Source: Acidobacteriota bacterium (lineage in GTDB: Bacteria > Acidobacteriota > Blastocatellia > Pyrinomonadales > Pyrinomonadaceae). Taken from it: a stretch of DNA of 64,000 nucleotides. A program made the translations under genes and the position numbers. The notes below the pieces were generated by a model. That model was not told where the DNA came from. It did not search any database and saw only the letters and a program-made list of their open reading frames with translations. Shown in pieces: positions 29,007-38,036 of this stretch. How positions within the stretch are numbered: position 1 is the first letter of the stretch; each line of letters starts with the position of its first letter. The stretch is taken from the NCBI GenBank assembly GCA_019239425.1, contig JAFAZX010000062.1:120314-184313 (forward strand), written 5' to 3'.

Positions 29007-29663
29007 ATGAGGGACATGAAGAAGAGACTGTCGCAGACGACGAAGCTGGCCGCCGTGCTCCTGCTCGCGCTCGCCGCGCCCGCGGCCGCGCGCGCGCAGA
29101 CCTCGGCGCCCGACGAGCACGACCCGGAGATACTCGGCGTGCGCGTCGGCATGGACATCCCGACGGCGCTCCAGGCCGTCTTCGTCAACGCGAAGCGCAA
29201 GCCGGGCGAGGAGCGGCCCGACGCGAAGCGCAACGAAGGCAAGGACGTGCGCGTCCTCTACAGGAAGCTCCCGCAGGGCGAGTTGCAGATAGTCTTCGCC
29301 GAAGGGAAGTGGGTGAAGGAGGTCGTCCTCACCTACGCGGCGCCGCCGTCCTACGAAGACCTGCGCCTCGCCCCGACGGGCTCGATGGGGGGCGCCGGGA
29401 CGAGCGACACCGCCGTCGGGCAACTCGTCATGGGCAAGGCTTACGACAGCCGCTACCAGATAGGCTACACGAGCGACCGTAAGCTCGAACGCTTCTGGTG
29501 GCGCGACGACGCCGGGGCCGGGGGCTACCGCGTCCGCGTCGGCTTCGTCTCGGAGCGTGTCGCGGGCAACGGCCAACTCGCCGCCAAGACCCTCGCCCGC
29601 AAGCTGGTCGAAGTCACGCCCGGCGACGAGGAGAAGTTCAAGCGCGCGATGGAAGCGCACTAA
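29007..29663 (+). CDS. Secreted hypothetical protein
   Basis: No family is recognised. The 218-residue protein has a signal peptide (KLAAVLLLALAAPAAARAQ) and a mature acidic-basic mix with the segment EILGVRVGMDIPTALQAVFV near its start, reminiscent of repeat units seen in secreted proteins with VGM-x-x-P motifs. It begins the plus-strand run that leads into the starch locus. ATG 29007 or ATG 29016 could be the start. The stop is followed at once by AAAGG-CCCG-CCTTTTTTT, a minimal hairpin with a T tract. Confidence 0.65.
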   Translation: MRDMKKRLSQTTKLAAVLLLALAAPAAARAQTSAPDEHDPEILGVRVGMDIPTALQAVFVNAKRKPGEERPDAKRNEGKDVRVLYRKLPQGELQIVFAEGKWVKEVVLTYAAPPSYEDLRLAPTGSMGGAGTSDTAVGQLVMGKAYDSRYQIGYTSDRKLERFWWRDDAGAGGYRVRVGFVSERVAGNGQLAAKTLARKLVEVTPGDEEKFKRAMEAH

Positions 29664-29682
29664 AGGCCCGCCTTTTTTTCGG

Positions 29683-31419
29683 ATGACTTTTCGGGAAGGG
29701 AACTCTTCGGCGGGACTCGGCGCGCGGGCCGCGGCCCTCTGCGCGGCGGCCGCGTGCCTCTGCGCGACCGCCGCGGCGCAGAAGGCCGCGCGCCCCGCGC
29801 GGCAGCCGCCGCCGCGCCCCGCGAGCGTGAAGCCCGCCGCGGACAACGCCGCGGCGCTCGGCGAGGCCGCGGCGCTCTTGCAGGCGGGCAGGCTCGAAGA
29901 GGCCGAGGCCCGCGCGCGTCAGGTCGTCACCGCATCGCCGCGCGACGCGCAGGCGCGCACGCTGCTCGGCGTAATCCTCGACCAGCGCGGCCGGGCCGCG
30001 GAGGCCGAGCGCGAGTACCGCGAGGCCATCCGCCTCGACCCGAAGAGCGTCCCCGCGCAGGCCAACCTCGGCGTCCTGCTCGCGCGCACGGGCAGGCTCG
30101 ACCAGGCCGTCGAGGCCTTCGAGACGGTGCTGCGCTTCGCGCCCGACCACTCGCAGTCGGTCTACAACCTCGGGGCCATCTACGCCGGGCGCGGCGACTA
30201 CGACCGCGCCGTCCCGTTGCTCGAACGCGCCGCGGGCGTGCGCGCGGGCGAGCCGCCGGCCGACACGCGCGTAGACCCTTCGCTCCTGCTCATGCTCGCG
30301 CGCGCGTACCTCGGCGCGGGGCGCGCCGAAGAGGCCTCGAAGCTCATCGACGTGGTCGAGCGCGGCGCGGGCGAAGACCCGCGCGCACTCTTCACGCTCG
30401 GACTCGCGCTCGCGCAAGGCGGCGCGTACGAGCACGCGGCACGCCTCTTCGAGCGCACCGACGCGCTGCGGCCGAACACGTACGAGGTGCTCTATAACTT
30501 AGGCATCGCGCGCTACAACCTCGACCGCTACGACGCCGCCGCGCGCGCGCTCGAAGCCGCCGCCGCACTTCGCCCCGGCGAGGCGGAGCCGCTCTACCGC
30601 CTCGGCCTCGTCGCCTCGGCGCGCGGGCAGAGCGAGGCGGCGCTCGGTTACTGGCAGAAGGCGCTCGCAGTCCGCCCCGAGTACCCGGAGGCGAACTTCA
30701 TGATCGGCGAGGAGCTTTCGAAGGTCGGGCGCGCGGCCGGCGCCGTCCCCTTCTACGAGCGCGCCGTCCAACAAGACCCTTCGAAGCTCGTCTACTACGT
30801 AAGGCTCGGCGCGGTGCACTTCCGCCGGCAGAGCTACGAGCAGGCGCGCGCCGTCTACGAGGAGGCCGCGCGCCGCTTCCCCGACGTGCCGCAGGTGCAG
30901 TTCCTCGTCGGCTACGCGGCGCGCGGGCAGGGGCGCTACGACGACGCCGAGGCCGCCTTCCGTCGCTCGCTCGCCCTGCAGCCCGACAGCGCGGACGTGT
31001 ACGCCAACCTCGGCTACATCGCCATCCAGCGCGGCGCGGACGCCGAGGCGGAGCAGTTGCTCAAACGCGCCATCGCGCTCGACGCGAAGCTCTACCCGCC
31101 GCGCTACGACCTCGGCCGGCTGCTCGTGCGCGTGAAGCGCTACGAGGAGGCCGTGCCCGTCCTGCGCGACGCGGAGGCGCTCAACGCGAAAGACCCGGGC
31201 GTGCACTACCAGCTCTTCCTTGCGCTCTCGCGCCTGAAGAAGAGTTCGGAGGCGAAGGACGAGCTGGCCCTCTTCCAGCGTCTCGAAGGCGCGCGCAAGG
31301 CCGGGCAGGACGCGACCGCCGAGGGCGCGACGCCGCGCCCGCCCGAAGAGCAGCCGCTCCCAGAGCCTTCGGTCGCGCTGCCCGCGCAGGGCAACACGGC
31401 GAGGCCGCCGGCCCCCTGA
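29683..31419 (+). CDS. Secreted or membrane-anchored TPR protein
   Basis: The 578-residue protein has a hydrophobic N-terminus (ARAAALCAAAACLCATAAAQ) and about 13 tetratricopeptide repeats from residue ~60 on (e.g. ARTLLGVILDQRGRAAEAER; VYANLGYIAIQRGADAEAEQ), ending in a Pro/Glu-rich tail. It is a paralogue of the TPR protein at 47303, sharing the opening repeat LLGVILDQRGRA and the ending HYQLFLALSRLKK...ELALFQ. TPR proteins are scaffolds; partners are unknown. No Shine-Dalgarno is seen at ATG 29683; a start further in is possible. Confidence 0.7.
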   Translation: MTFREGNSSAGLGARAAALCAAAACLCATAAAQKAARPARQPPPRPASVKPAADNAAALGEAAALLQAGRLEEAEARARQVVTASPRDAQARTLLGVILDQRGRAAEAEREYREAIRLDPKSVPAQANLGVLLARTGRLDQAVEAFETVLRFAPDHSQSVYNLGAIYAGRGDYDRAVPLLERAAGVRAGEPPADTRVDPSLLLMLARAYLGAGRAEEASKLIDVVERGAGEDPRALFTLGLALAQGGAYEHAARLFERTDALRPNTYEVLYNLGIARYNLDRYDAAARALEAAAALRPGEAEPLYRLGLVASARGQSEAALGYWQKALAVRPEYPEANFMIGEELSKVGRAAGAVPFYERAVQQDPSKLVYYVRLGAVHFRRQSYEQARAVYEEAARRFPDVPQVQFLVGYAARGQGRYDDAEAAFRRSLALQPDSADVYANLGYIAIQRGADAEAEQLLKRAIALDAKLYPPRYDLGRLLVRVKRYEEAVPVLRDAEALNAKDPGVHYQLFLALSRLKKSSEAKDELALFQRLEGARKAGQDATAEGATPRPPEEQPLPEPSVALPAQGNTARPPAP

Positions 31420-31457
31420 TTCGTCGAAACAGATTTAGGGAGTTTAAGATTCCTCGC

Positions 31458-31826
31458 ATGAAGAGCATGAAAGTATTTATGTCTTTGGCGGTCGCCTGTT
31501 TGTTGGGCGCGACGGCGGCGGTCTCGGGCTACTCGGCGGCGGCCCAGAAGAAGGGCGGAGCGCAGTCGCAGGTCGCGCGCGGGCGCGAGGTCTACACGTC
31601 CAGCTGCGTCCGCTGCCACGGCGCGGACGGCGCGGGCCACACGCGCCTGGCCGAGATCGTCGAGCCGCCCGACATGACCGACCCGGCGTGGCAGCGCCAG
31701 CGCAGCACGGCGCGCATGATCGCCTCGGTCTCGAACGGCCGCGGCCAGATGCCGGCCTTCAAGAAGAAGCTCTCGCGGCAGGACATCGCCGCGGCGGTCG
31801 CCTACGTGCGCACGCTTAAACGTTAA
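31458..31826 (+). CDS. Small class I c-type cytochrome
   Basis: The 122-residue protein has a signal peptide (FMSLAVACLLGATAAVSGYS), the haem motif CVRCH (50-54), and a distal methionine in GRGQMPAFKKKLS (M98) as sixth ligand. The C-terminal helix DIAAAVAYVRTLKR is typical of monohaem cytochrome c. It should act in the periplasm as an electron carrier. Its position between a TPR protein and a starch-degrading enzyme is odd for respiration; no oxidase subunit is near. Confidence 0.85.
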   Translation: MKSMKVFMSLAVACLLGATAAVSGYSAAAQKKGGAQSQVARGREVYTSSCVRCHGADGAGHTRLAEIVEPPDMTDPAWQRQRSTARMIASVSNGRGQMPAFKKKLSRQDIAAAVAYVRTLKR

Positions 31827-31859
31827 GGCGAAACCGCTATCCCCGCGGACTTGAGTCTG

Positions 31860-33797
31860 ATGAGAACGAAGGTGCAGAAGGCTCTCTCTCTCTCGCTCGC
31901 CGCGTTCGCGCTGCTGCTCACGGCGGCCGCGTTCGCGCGCGCGCAGGACGCCCCCTTCCGTGTGGACAAGGTGGAGCCCCCTTCGTGGTGGGCCGGCCAC
32001 ACCATCAACCCCGTGCGACTGCTCATCCGCGGGAACAACCTCAGGGGTGCGCAGGTGTCGCCGCCGCCCGGTGGGAAGTTCAGGGCCTCGGGCGAGCGCT
32101 CGAACGAGACGGGCACTTACCTCTTTGTCGATATCCACATCGACCCCGCCACGCGCCCCGGCGATTACACGTTCCGGGTGTCTGGCGGCATGAGCGCGGA
32201 TGCCAACCACACGACCTTCAACTTCCGCGTCAACGCGCCGCTCGACCCCGCGACACACTTCAAAGGGATCACGAACGACGACTGTATCTACCTCATCATG
32301 CCCGACCGCTTCGCGGACGGAGACCCTTCGAACGACGCGCCCAAAGACTCGCCGCCCGAGGCCAACGACCGCGCTAACGCGCGCGCGTGGCACGGCGGCG
32401 ACCTGCGCGGCGTCATCGACAGACTTCCTTATCTGAAAGAGCTGGGCGTGACGGCCGTCTGGATGACGCCGTGGTACGACAACTGGAATGGCGTCAACCG
32501 CTGCGACAAGCCCTGGTGCCCGAACACGTACTACCACGGCTACCACGCCGTCGATTACTACGCGGTCGAAGACCGCTTCGGCACAATGGAGACCTTGCGC
32601 GAGCTGGTCGAGAAGGCGCACGCGCTCGGCCTCAAGGTCATACAAGACCAGGTCGCCAACCACGTCGGCTCGCAGCACCCGTGGGTGAAAGACCCGCCGC
32701 TCCCCGACTGGTTCCACGGCACGCTCGACAAACACGTGCACAACCCCTTCCGCGGCGACATGCTGCTCTCGCCGCACGCGCCCGAGGCCGAGCGGCGCAA
32801 GACGCTCGACGGCTGGTTCTCGGACGACCTGCCCGACATGAACCAGGAGCAGCCAGAGGTCGCGCGCTACGAGATACAGAACTCGCTCTGGTGGGTCGGC
32901 GTGACCGGCATCGACGGCATCCGCCAGGACACGGCGCAGTACATGCCGCGCCCCTTCCTGCGCGACCTCAACGCCGCGCTCGACCGGCAGTACCCTTCGA
33001 TGTGGATGGTCGGCGAGGTCTGGAGCGAAGACCCCGTCCACACCAGCTACTTCGTCGGCGGGCGGAAGGGTTGGGACGGGGTTGACACGAACCTCGACGC
33101 CGTCTTCGACTTCCCCGCGTGGGACGTTTCGCGGGGCGTCTTCACGGGCAAGCGGCCCGCCTCAGACCTTCGCAACGTCCTGCGCTCCGACTCGCTCTAC
33201 CCGGACGCTTCGCGGCTCGTGACGATGGCGAACAACCACGACACGCCCCGCTTCATGTCCCTGCCCGGCGCGACGCTCGAAGGCGCGATGCTGCACCTCG
33301 CCTACACGCTGACCATCCGCGGCACGCCGCAAGTTTACGCGGGCGAGGAGATAGCTCTGGAGGGCGGCGACGACCCCGACAACCGACGCGACTTCCCCGG
33401 CGGCTTCCCCAATGATGCGCGCGACGCTTTCACCAGAGGGGCGCGCACGCCCACGGAGCAGCGCATGTACGAGTGGACGCGCGACCTCCTGCGCCTGCGC
33501 CGCGAGCACACGGCGCTGCGCCGCGGCGCGATGCTCGACCTGCACTTCGACGAAGACGCCTACGCCTACGCGCGCCGCGACGCGTCGGAGACGGTCGTCG
33601 TCGCCCTCAACCGCTCGGCCGCGCCGAAGGAGTTGAGCGTCCCGGCCGCTTACCTCGGCCTGCGCGACGGCGCGCGTCTCTCGCCGCTCCTCGGGGTTAA
33701 AGATAGCCCGGCAGTCACGGCGGGCGTTTTGAAGCTGAACGTGCCGGCGAAGTCGGCCGTCTTCTACAAACTCAACCAGGCGGAAGCCCGACCGTAA
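31860..33797 (+). CDS. Secreted GH13 neopullulanase/cyclomaltodextrinase-like enzyme (1)
   Basis: The 645-residue protein has a signal peptide (ALSLSLAAFALLLTAAAFAR), an N-terminal cyclomaltodextrinase-type beta domain (VEPPSWWAGHTINPVRLLIR, ~38-125), then the GH13 barrel. The catalytic residues are Asp357 in GIRQDTAQ, Glu386 in GEVW and Asp461 in NNHDTPR. It should cleave alpha-1,4 (and perhaps alpha-1,6) bonds of pullulan, cyclodextrin or maltodextrin outside the cytoplasm. ATG 31860 is preferred to the TTG nine bases earlier. The last residues (QAEARP) and TAA stop are encoded by palindromic repeat E. It is a paralogue of the enzyme at 36082. Confidence 0.9.
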   Translation: MRTKVQKALSLSLAAFALLLTAAAFARAQDAPFRVDKVEPPSWWAGHTINPVRLLIRGNNLRGAQVSPPPGGKFRASGERSNETGTYLFVDIHIDPATRPGDYTFRVSGGMSADANHTTFNFRVNAPLDPATHFKGITNDDCIYLIMPDRFADGDPSNDAPKDSPPEANDRANARAWHGGDLRGVIDRLPYLKELGVTAVWMTPWYDNWNGVNRCDKPWCPNTYYHGYHAVDYYAVEDRFGTMETLRELVEKAHALGLKVIQDQVANHVGSQHPWVKDPPLPDWFHGTLDKHVHNPFRGDMLLSPHAPEAERRKTLDGWFSDDLPDMNQEQPEVARYEIQNSLWWVGVTGIDGIRQDTAQYMPRPFLRDLNAALDRQYPSMWMVGEVWSEDPVHTSYFVGGRKGWDGVDTNLDAVFDFPAWDVSRGVFTGKRPASDLRNVLRSDSLYPDASRLVTMANNHDTPRFMSLPGATLEGAMLHLAYTLTIRGTPQVYAGEEIALEGGDDPDNRRDFPGGFPNDARDAFTRGARTPTEQRMYEWTRDLLRLRREHTALRRGAMLDLHFDEDAYAYARRDASETVVVALNRSAAPKELSVPAAYLGLRDGARLSPLLGVKDSPAVTAGVLKLNVPAKSAVFYKLNQAEARP

Positions 33798-33872
33798 GGG
33801 AGGGCGTACGTCTTACTCGGCTTGTGCCTTGGCGGAAAACAGACGCCCTCCCTTACGGTCGGGCTTCCGCCT
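33778..33872. repeat. Palindromic repeat, family E
   Basis: Perfect 30 bp arms (33778-33807 and 33843-33872; AGGCGGAAGCCCGACCGTAA and so on) flank 35 bases, followed by TTTTTCCC. It overlaps the 3' end of the first GH13 gene and supplies its stop, and with the T tract it can act as a terminator. Confidence 0.92.
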
Positions 33873-33939
33873 TTTTCCCGTTGCCGTCGCCGGGCATTTG
33901 TTGTAGCTTTCAGGTAACCCAAATACGCGCGAGGTAAAG

Positions 33940-35532
33940 GTGAGCTTCCCAAGAGCCTGCGGCATCCTTCTGCACCCGACCAGCCTTCCGGGCCGCCACG
34001 GCGTCGGCGACCTCGGGCACGAGGCCTACCGCTTCGTGGACTTCCTCGCTGCCTCCGGCCAGAGTCTCTGGCAAGTCCTGCCGCTCGGCCCGACGGGCTA
34101 CGGCAACTCGCCGTACCAGTGCTTCTCCGCCTTCGCCGGCAACACGCTGCTCGTCAGCCCCGAGCTGCTCGTCGAACAGGGCCTGCTCGCGCCCGGCGCT
34201 CTCGAAGGTCTGCCCGCGCTGCCTGAAGACCGCGTCGAGTACGGCGAGGCGTTCCCGCACAAGGAGGCCCTGCTCAAGGAGGCCTTCGAGAACTTCAAGC
34301 GCACCGAGCCGGCCGTCACGGCCGCCGCCTTCGGGGAGTTCAAGCGGGCGGCCGCCAACTGGCTCGACGACTACGCCCTCTACCGCTCGCTCAAGCGCGA
34401 GCACGGCGAGGCTTCGTGGACGGACTGGGACGCGCCCCTCGTCCGCCGCGACCCGGCGGCTTTAGACGAAGCGCGCCGAGTGCTCGCCGCACAGATAGAG
34501 GAGGTGAAGTTCAAGCAGTTCCTCTTCTTCGACCAGTGGACGCGTCTGCGCGAATACTGCAAGGGCCAGAACATACAGATCGTCGGCGACATCCCCATCT
34601 TCGTCGCGCAGGACTCGGCCGACGTGTGGGCGCACCCAGACCTCTTCAAGCTCGGGGAGGACGGCAGGCCCTCGGTCGTCGCGGGCGTCCCGCCCGACTA
34701 CTTCAGCAAGACGGGTCAGCTCTGGGGCAACCCTCTTTACGATTGGGACAGGATGCGCGGGGACGGCTTCCGCTGGTGGATCGACCGCGTGCGCGCGACG
34801 CTCTCGCTCGTGGACGTGATTCGCATCGACCACTTCCGGGGCTTCGCCGCCTACTGGGAGGTGCCGGGCGGAGACCCGACGGCCGAGCGCGGGCGCTGGG
34901 TGATGGCGCCGGGCCGCGAACTCTTCACGGCCATCCGCGCGGAGCTGGGCGAGCTGCCCATCATCGCCGAAGACCTCGGCTTCATCACGCCGGATGTCAT
35001 CGAGCTGCGCGACGAGTTCGGCTTCCCCGGCATGCGCATCCTCCAGTTCGGCTTCTCGACCGACTCGACCAACAAAGACCTGCCGCACAACTACGTCCGC
35101 AACACGGCCGTCTACACGGGGACGCACGACAACGACACGGCGGTCGGCTGGTTCCAGAGCCAGCCGGGCGGGTCTTCAGTCCGCAGCGCCGAGAAGATCG
35201 AGCGCGAGCGGCAGTACTGCCTCGACTACCTCGCGGCGGACGGCTCCGAGATCAACTGGGACTTCATCCGCGCCCTCTACGCCTCGGCCGGCGACACGGC
35301 GCTCGTGCCCCTGCAGGACGTGCTCGGCCTCGGCTCCGAGGCGCGCATGAACACGCCCGCCACGATGTCGGGCAACTGGTCCTGGCGCTTCCGCGCGGGC
35401 GACCTCGACGAGGGGTTGAGCGCGCGCCTGCGGCGGCTGGCGGAACTCTACGGGCGCTACCCGGCCGTCACGCCCGAGCGGCGCCCGGAGCACACGGCCG
35501 AGAGCTACGAGTTCAAGCAGACCTGGGGATGA
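33940..35532 (+). CDS. malQ: 4-alpha-glucanotransferase MalQ (GH77)
   Basis: The 530-residue cytosolic enzyme opens RACGILLHPTSLPGRHGVGD and continues LWQVLPLGPTGYGNSPYQCF, both invariant in GH77. The nucleophile is Asp297 in VIRIDHFRGF, with the later motifs IIAEDLGFITPDV and TGTHDNDTAVGW. It disproportionates maltodextrins, consistent with use of sugars imported by the MFS carrier. It has a GTG start. Its stop overlaps the next gene's ATG by 4 bases, beginning a tightly packed run to 43016. Confidence 0.95.
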   Translation: MSFPRACGILLHPTSLPGRHGVGDLGHEAYRFVDFLAASGQSLWQVLPLGPTGYGNSPYQCFSAFAGNTLLVSPELLVEQGLLAPGALEGLPALPEDRVEYGEAFPHKEALLKEAFENFKRTEPAVTAAAFGEFKRAAANWLDDYALYRSLKREHGEASWTDWDAPLVRRDPAALDEARRVLAAQIEEVKFKQFLFFDQWTRLREYCKGQNIQIVGDIPIFVAQDSADVWAHPDLFKLGEDGRPSVVAGVPPDYFSKTGQLWGNPLYDWDRMRGDGFRWWIDRVRATLSLVDVIRIDHFRGFAAYWEVPGGDPTAERGRWVMAPGRELFTAIRAELGELPIIAEDLGFITPDVIELRDEFGFPGMRILQFGFSTDSTNKDLPHNYVRNTAVYTGTHDNDTAVGWFQSQPGGSSVRSAEKIERERQYCLDYLAADGSEINWDFIRALYASAGDTALVPLQDVLGLGSEARMNTPATMSGNWSWRFRAGDLDEGLSARLRRLAELYGRYPAVTPERRPEHTAESYEFKQTWG

Positions 35533-36074
35533 AGAGCCGCGCCCTCAAGCTGTCCCTCATGCTGCCGCTGCTCCTGACGCTCGGCGGGTGTGAGGCGGCG
35601 CGTTGGGTGGTGCAGCGCGCCGTCCCGTATCAGATGATCCGGGTGCCGTCCGAGGGCATGTCCCCGGCCCTCAAGCCGGGCGACAGGGCGATGGTCGAGG
35701 TGGGCTTCTACCGCCAGCACCCCGTGGAGCGTTTCGACATCGTCACCTTCAAGCTGTCGCCGGCTCACTTCTCCGAGTTGATGAGCGGCATGAACGAGAA
35801 CGACCAGTACGTGCAGCGCGTCGTCGGGCTCGGCGGCGAGACGGTCGAGATAAGGGGCGGCCGGATTTTCATCGACGGCCGCGCGCTCGAAGAGCCTTTC
35901 GCCACCGTCCCACTCGATAAGAGGGAGTCGTTCGGCCCGGTGAAGATTCCACAGGGTGAAGCCTTCCTGCTGGGCGACAACCGGACGAACAGCCTCGACG
36001 GCCGGTACTGGGCGCGGCCGACGCTCGCGACGGCGAACATCGTCGGGAAGGTCATCCAAATCTACCCCAAGTGA
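35529..36074 (+). CDS. Signal-peptidase-I homologue lacking both catalytic residues, probable lipoprotein
   Basis: The 181-residue protein follows the S26A layout: box B VPSEGMSPALKPGD (39-52), box C-like FDIVTFKL, box D QYVQRVVGLGGETVEI and box E LLGDNRTNSLDGRYW. In active enzymes box B reads SxSM and box D reads KRxxG. Here the nucleophile Ser is Gly43 and the base Lys is Gln96, and the box E Ser-Arg is altered to Gly-Arg. The N-terminus MLPLLLTLGGC is a lipobox-like signal (Cys21), not the usual transmembrane anchor. It is translationally coupled to malQ (ATGA) and 7 bases upstream of a GH13 gene. Loss of activity is inferred; a binding or chaperone role is possible. Confidence 0.8.
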   Translation: MKSRALKLSLMLPLLLTLGGCEAARWVVQRAVPYQMIRVPSEGMSPALKPGDRAMVEVGFYRQHPVERFDIVTFKLSPAHFSELMSGMNENDQYVQRVVGLGGETVEIRGGRIFIDGRALEEPFATVPLDKRESFGPVKIPQGEAFLLGDNRTNSLDGRYWARPTLATANIVGKVIQIYPK

Positions 36075-36081
36075 CGCAGCG

Positions 36082-38031
36082 ATGAGACGACTCAAGCCAA
36101 ACCTTTCGCGCCTCTGCGCGGCGTTCGTCCTGACCCTCTCGGCCTCCGCGGTCTGCGCGGCGCAAGGCGCGCCGACGGTCTCGAAGGTCGAGCCGCCGGA
36201 CTGGTGGGCCGGCCACTCCGTCAACCCCGTGCGCGTCATGCTGCGCGGCGGGAACCTCGGCGGCGCGCGAATCGAGGCCGTCGGGCAGGGAATCAGGACG
36301 GGCCTCGTGCGCGTCAACGGCGCGGGCACTTACGCTTTCGTAGATGTCTTCATCGAAAGGGACGCGCTCCCCGGCGGCCGGCGTCTGCGTGTGACCACGG
36401 CGAAGGGTTCGGCGGAGGCGAGCTTCCGCATCAACGAGCCGCTCCCGCGCGCGGGCCGCTTCCAGGGGTTCACGCCCGACGACGTCATCTACTTCATCAT
36501 GCCCGACCGCTTCGCGGACGGAGACCCTTCGAACAACAACCCCGCGAAGTCGCCCGGCCTCTACGACCGCTCGAAGGGGCGCTACTACCACGGCGGCGAC
36601 TTCCAGGGCATCATCGACCACCTGCCTTACCTGAAGGAACTCGGCGTCACCGCCCTCTGGATCAACCCCGTCTACGACAACACCGACCGGCCCGACGAGA
36701 AGGAGACTTACCCCGAGACGGAGGGCGGCCCCAAGCGCCCGACGACCGCGTACCACGGCTACGGCGCGATAGACTTCTACGGCGTCGAGGAGCACTACGG
36801 CACGCCCCAGAAACTCAGAGAGCTGGTGGACAAGGCGCACGCCGCCGGCCTCAAGGTCATTCAAGACCAGATCGCCAACCACACGAGTCCTTACCACCCG
36901 TGGGTGAACGACCGCCCGACGCCGACGTGGTTCTACGGCACGGTCGAGAACCACCTCTCCAACAACTGGCAGAAGTGGACGACAATGGACCCGCACGCCT
37001 CCGAGGAGACGCGGCGGCGCAACCTCGAAGGGTGGTTCATAGACATCCTGCCCGACCTCAACCAGGACGACGAGGAGGTGCGCCGCTACCTCATCCAGAA
37101 CACGCTCTGGTGGCTCGGCACCTACGGCTTCGACGCCGTCCGGATGGACACGCTGCCGCACGTCCCGCGCCGCTTCTGGCGCGACTGGTCGGCCGCCATC
37201 CACGCCGAGTACCCGGGCGTGAACATCCTCGGCGAGCTGTTCGACGGCGACCCCGCGCTGCTCGCGTACTTTCAGAGGGGCAGGGTCGGGCACGACCAGA
37301 TAGACACGGGGATCGACACCGTCTACGACTTCGCGCTCCACTACGCCATCCGCGACGTCTTCGCCAGGGGCGAGTCGGTGCGGAAGCTCCAGCAGGTGCT
37401 CGCGCACGACTACCTCTACCCGCACCCCGAGCTGCTCGTCCCCTTCGTCGGCGTCCACGACATGCAGCGCTTCATGAACGAGCAGGGCGCGACGGTCGAG
37501 GGCCTGAAGCTGGCGCAAGTCTTCGTGATGACGACGCGCGGGACGCCGCTCCTCTACTACGGCGACGAACTCGCGATGCCCGGCGGCGGCGACCCCGACA
37601 ACCGCCGCGACTTCCCCGGCGGCTTCGCGAATGATGCGCGCGACGCCTTCACGAAGGCGGGCCGCACCGCGGCAGAGAATGACGTGTTCGAGCACGTCAA
37701 GTGGTTGGCGAGGCTGCGCAGAAACCTCCCGGCGCTCAGGCGCGGCACGCTCGTCCACGTCTACGACGAGGAGCAGCAGACGGTCTTCGCGCGCGTCCTC
37801 GACGGGCAGGCGACCTTCGTCGCCTTCAACAACGACACCAAGCCGGCGACGATTAAGTTCAAGCTGAGCGCCGCGGGCCTCGACCCGAACGGGAGCTACG
37901 CGACGAGTCAGGACTCTCCGGGCGGGGAACTTACGCGCGGCACCGGCGACGACGTGGAGATTAAGATGGCGCCGCGCTCCTTCGCCATCGTCACGGCGGG
38001 GGCGCCCCCGCCCCCCCGAGCCTTGAAGTGA
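36082..38031 (+). CDS. Secreted GH13 neopullulanase/cyclomaltodextrinase-like enzyme (2)
   Basis: The 649-residue protein has a signal peptide (LCAAFVLTLSASAVCAAQG), an N-terminal beta domain (VEPPDWWAGHSVNPVRVMLR) and the GH13 barrel with Asp356 (DAVRMDTLPH), Glu385 (GELFDGD) and Asp460 (VGVHDMQRF). The last motif has Val-His-Asp rather than the common Asn-His-Asp, and an insertion ETYPETEGGPKRP lies in loop 3. It is clearly paralogous to the enzyme at 31860, suggesting divided substrate preference. ATG 36082 follows the previous stop by 7 bases. Confidence 0.9.
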   Translation: MRRLKPNLSRLCAAFVLTLSASAVCAAQGAPTVSKVEPPDWWAGHSVNPVRVMLRGGNLGGARIEAVGQGIRTGLVRVNGAGTYAFVDVFIERDALPGGRRLRVTTAKGSAEASFRINEPLPRAGRFQGFTPDDVIYFIMPDRFADGDPSNNNPAKSPGLYDRSKGRYYHGGDFQGIIDHLPYLKELGVTALWINPVYDNTDRPDEKETYPETEGGPKRPTTAYHGYGAIDFYGVEEHYGTPQKLRELVDKAHAAGLKVIQDQIANHTSPYHPWVNDRPTPTWFYGTVENHLSNNWQKWTTMDPHASEETRRRNLEGWFIDILPDLNQDDEEVRRYLIQNTLWWLGTYGFDAVRMDTLPHVPRRFWRDWSAAIHAEYPGVNILGELFDGDPALLAYFQRGRVGHDQIDTGIDTVYDFALHYAIRDVFARGESVRKLQQVLAHDYLYPHPELLVPFVGVHDMQRFMNEQGATVEGLKLAQVFVMTTRGTPLLYYGDELAMPGGGDPDNRRDFPGGFANDARDAFTKAGRTAAENDVFEHVKWLARLRRNLPALRRGTLVHVYDEEQQTVFARVLDGQATFVAFNNDTKPATIKFKLSAAGLDPNGSYATSQDSPGGELTRGTGDDVEIKMAPRSFAIVTAGAPPPPRALK

Positions 38032-38036
38032 GGTCG

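Noticed and set aside
31458..31826. Cytochrome c as part of a respiratory complex operon
   Set aside because: No oxidase, reductase or maturation gene is nearby; only starch-related genes are.
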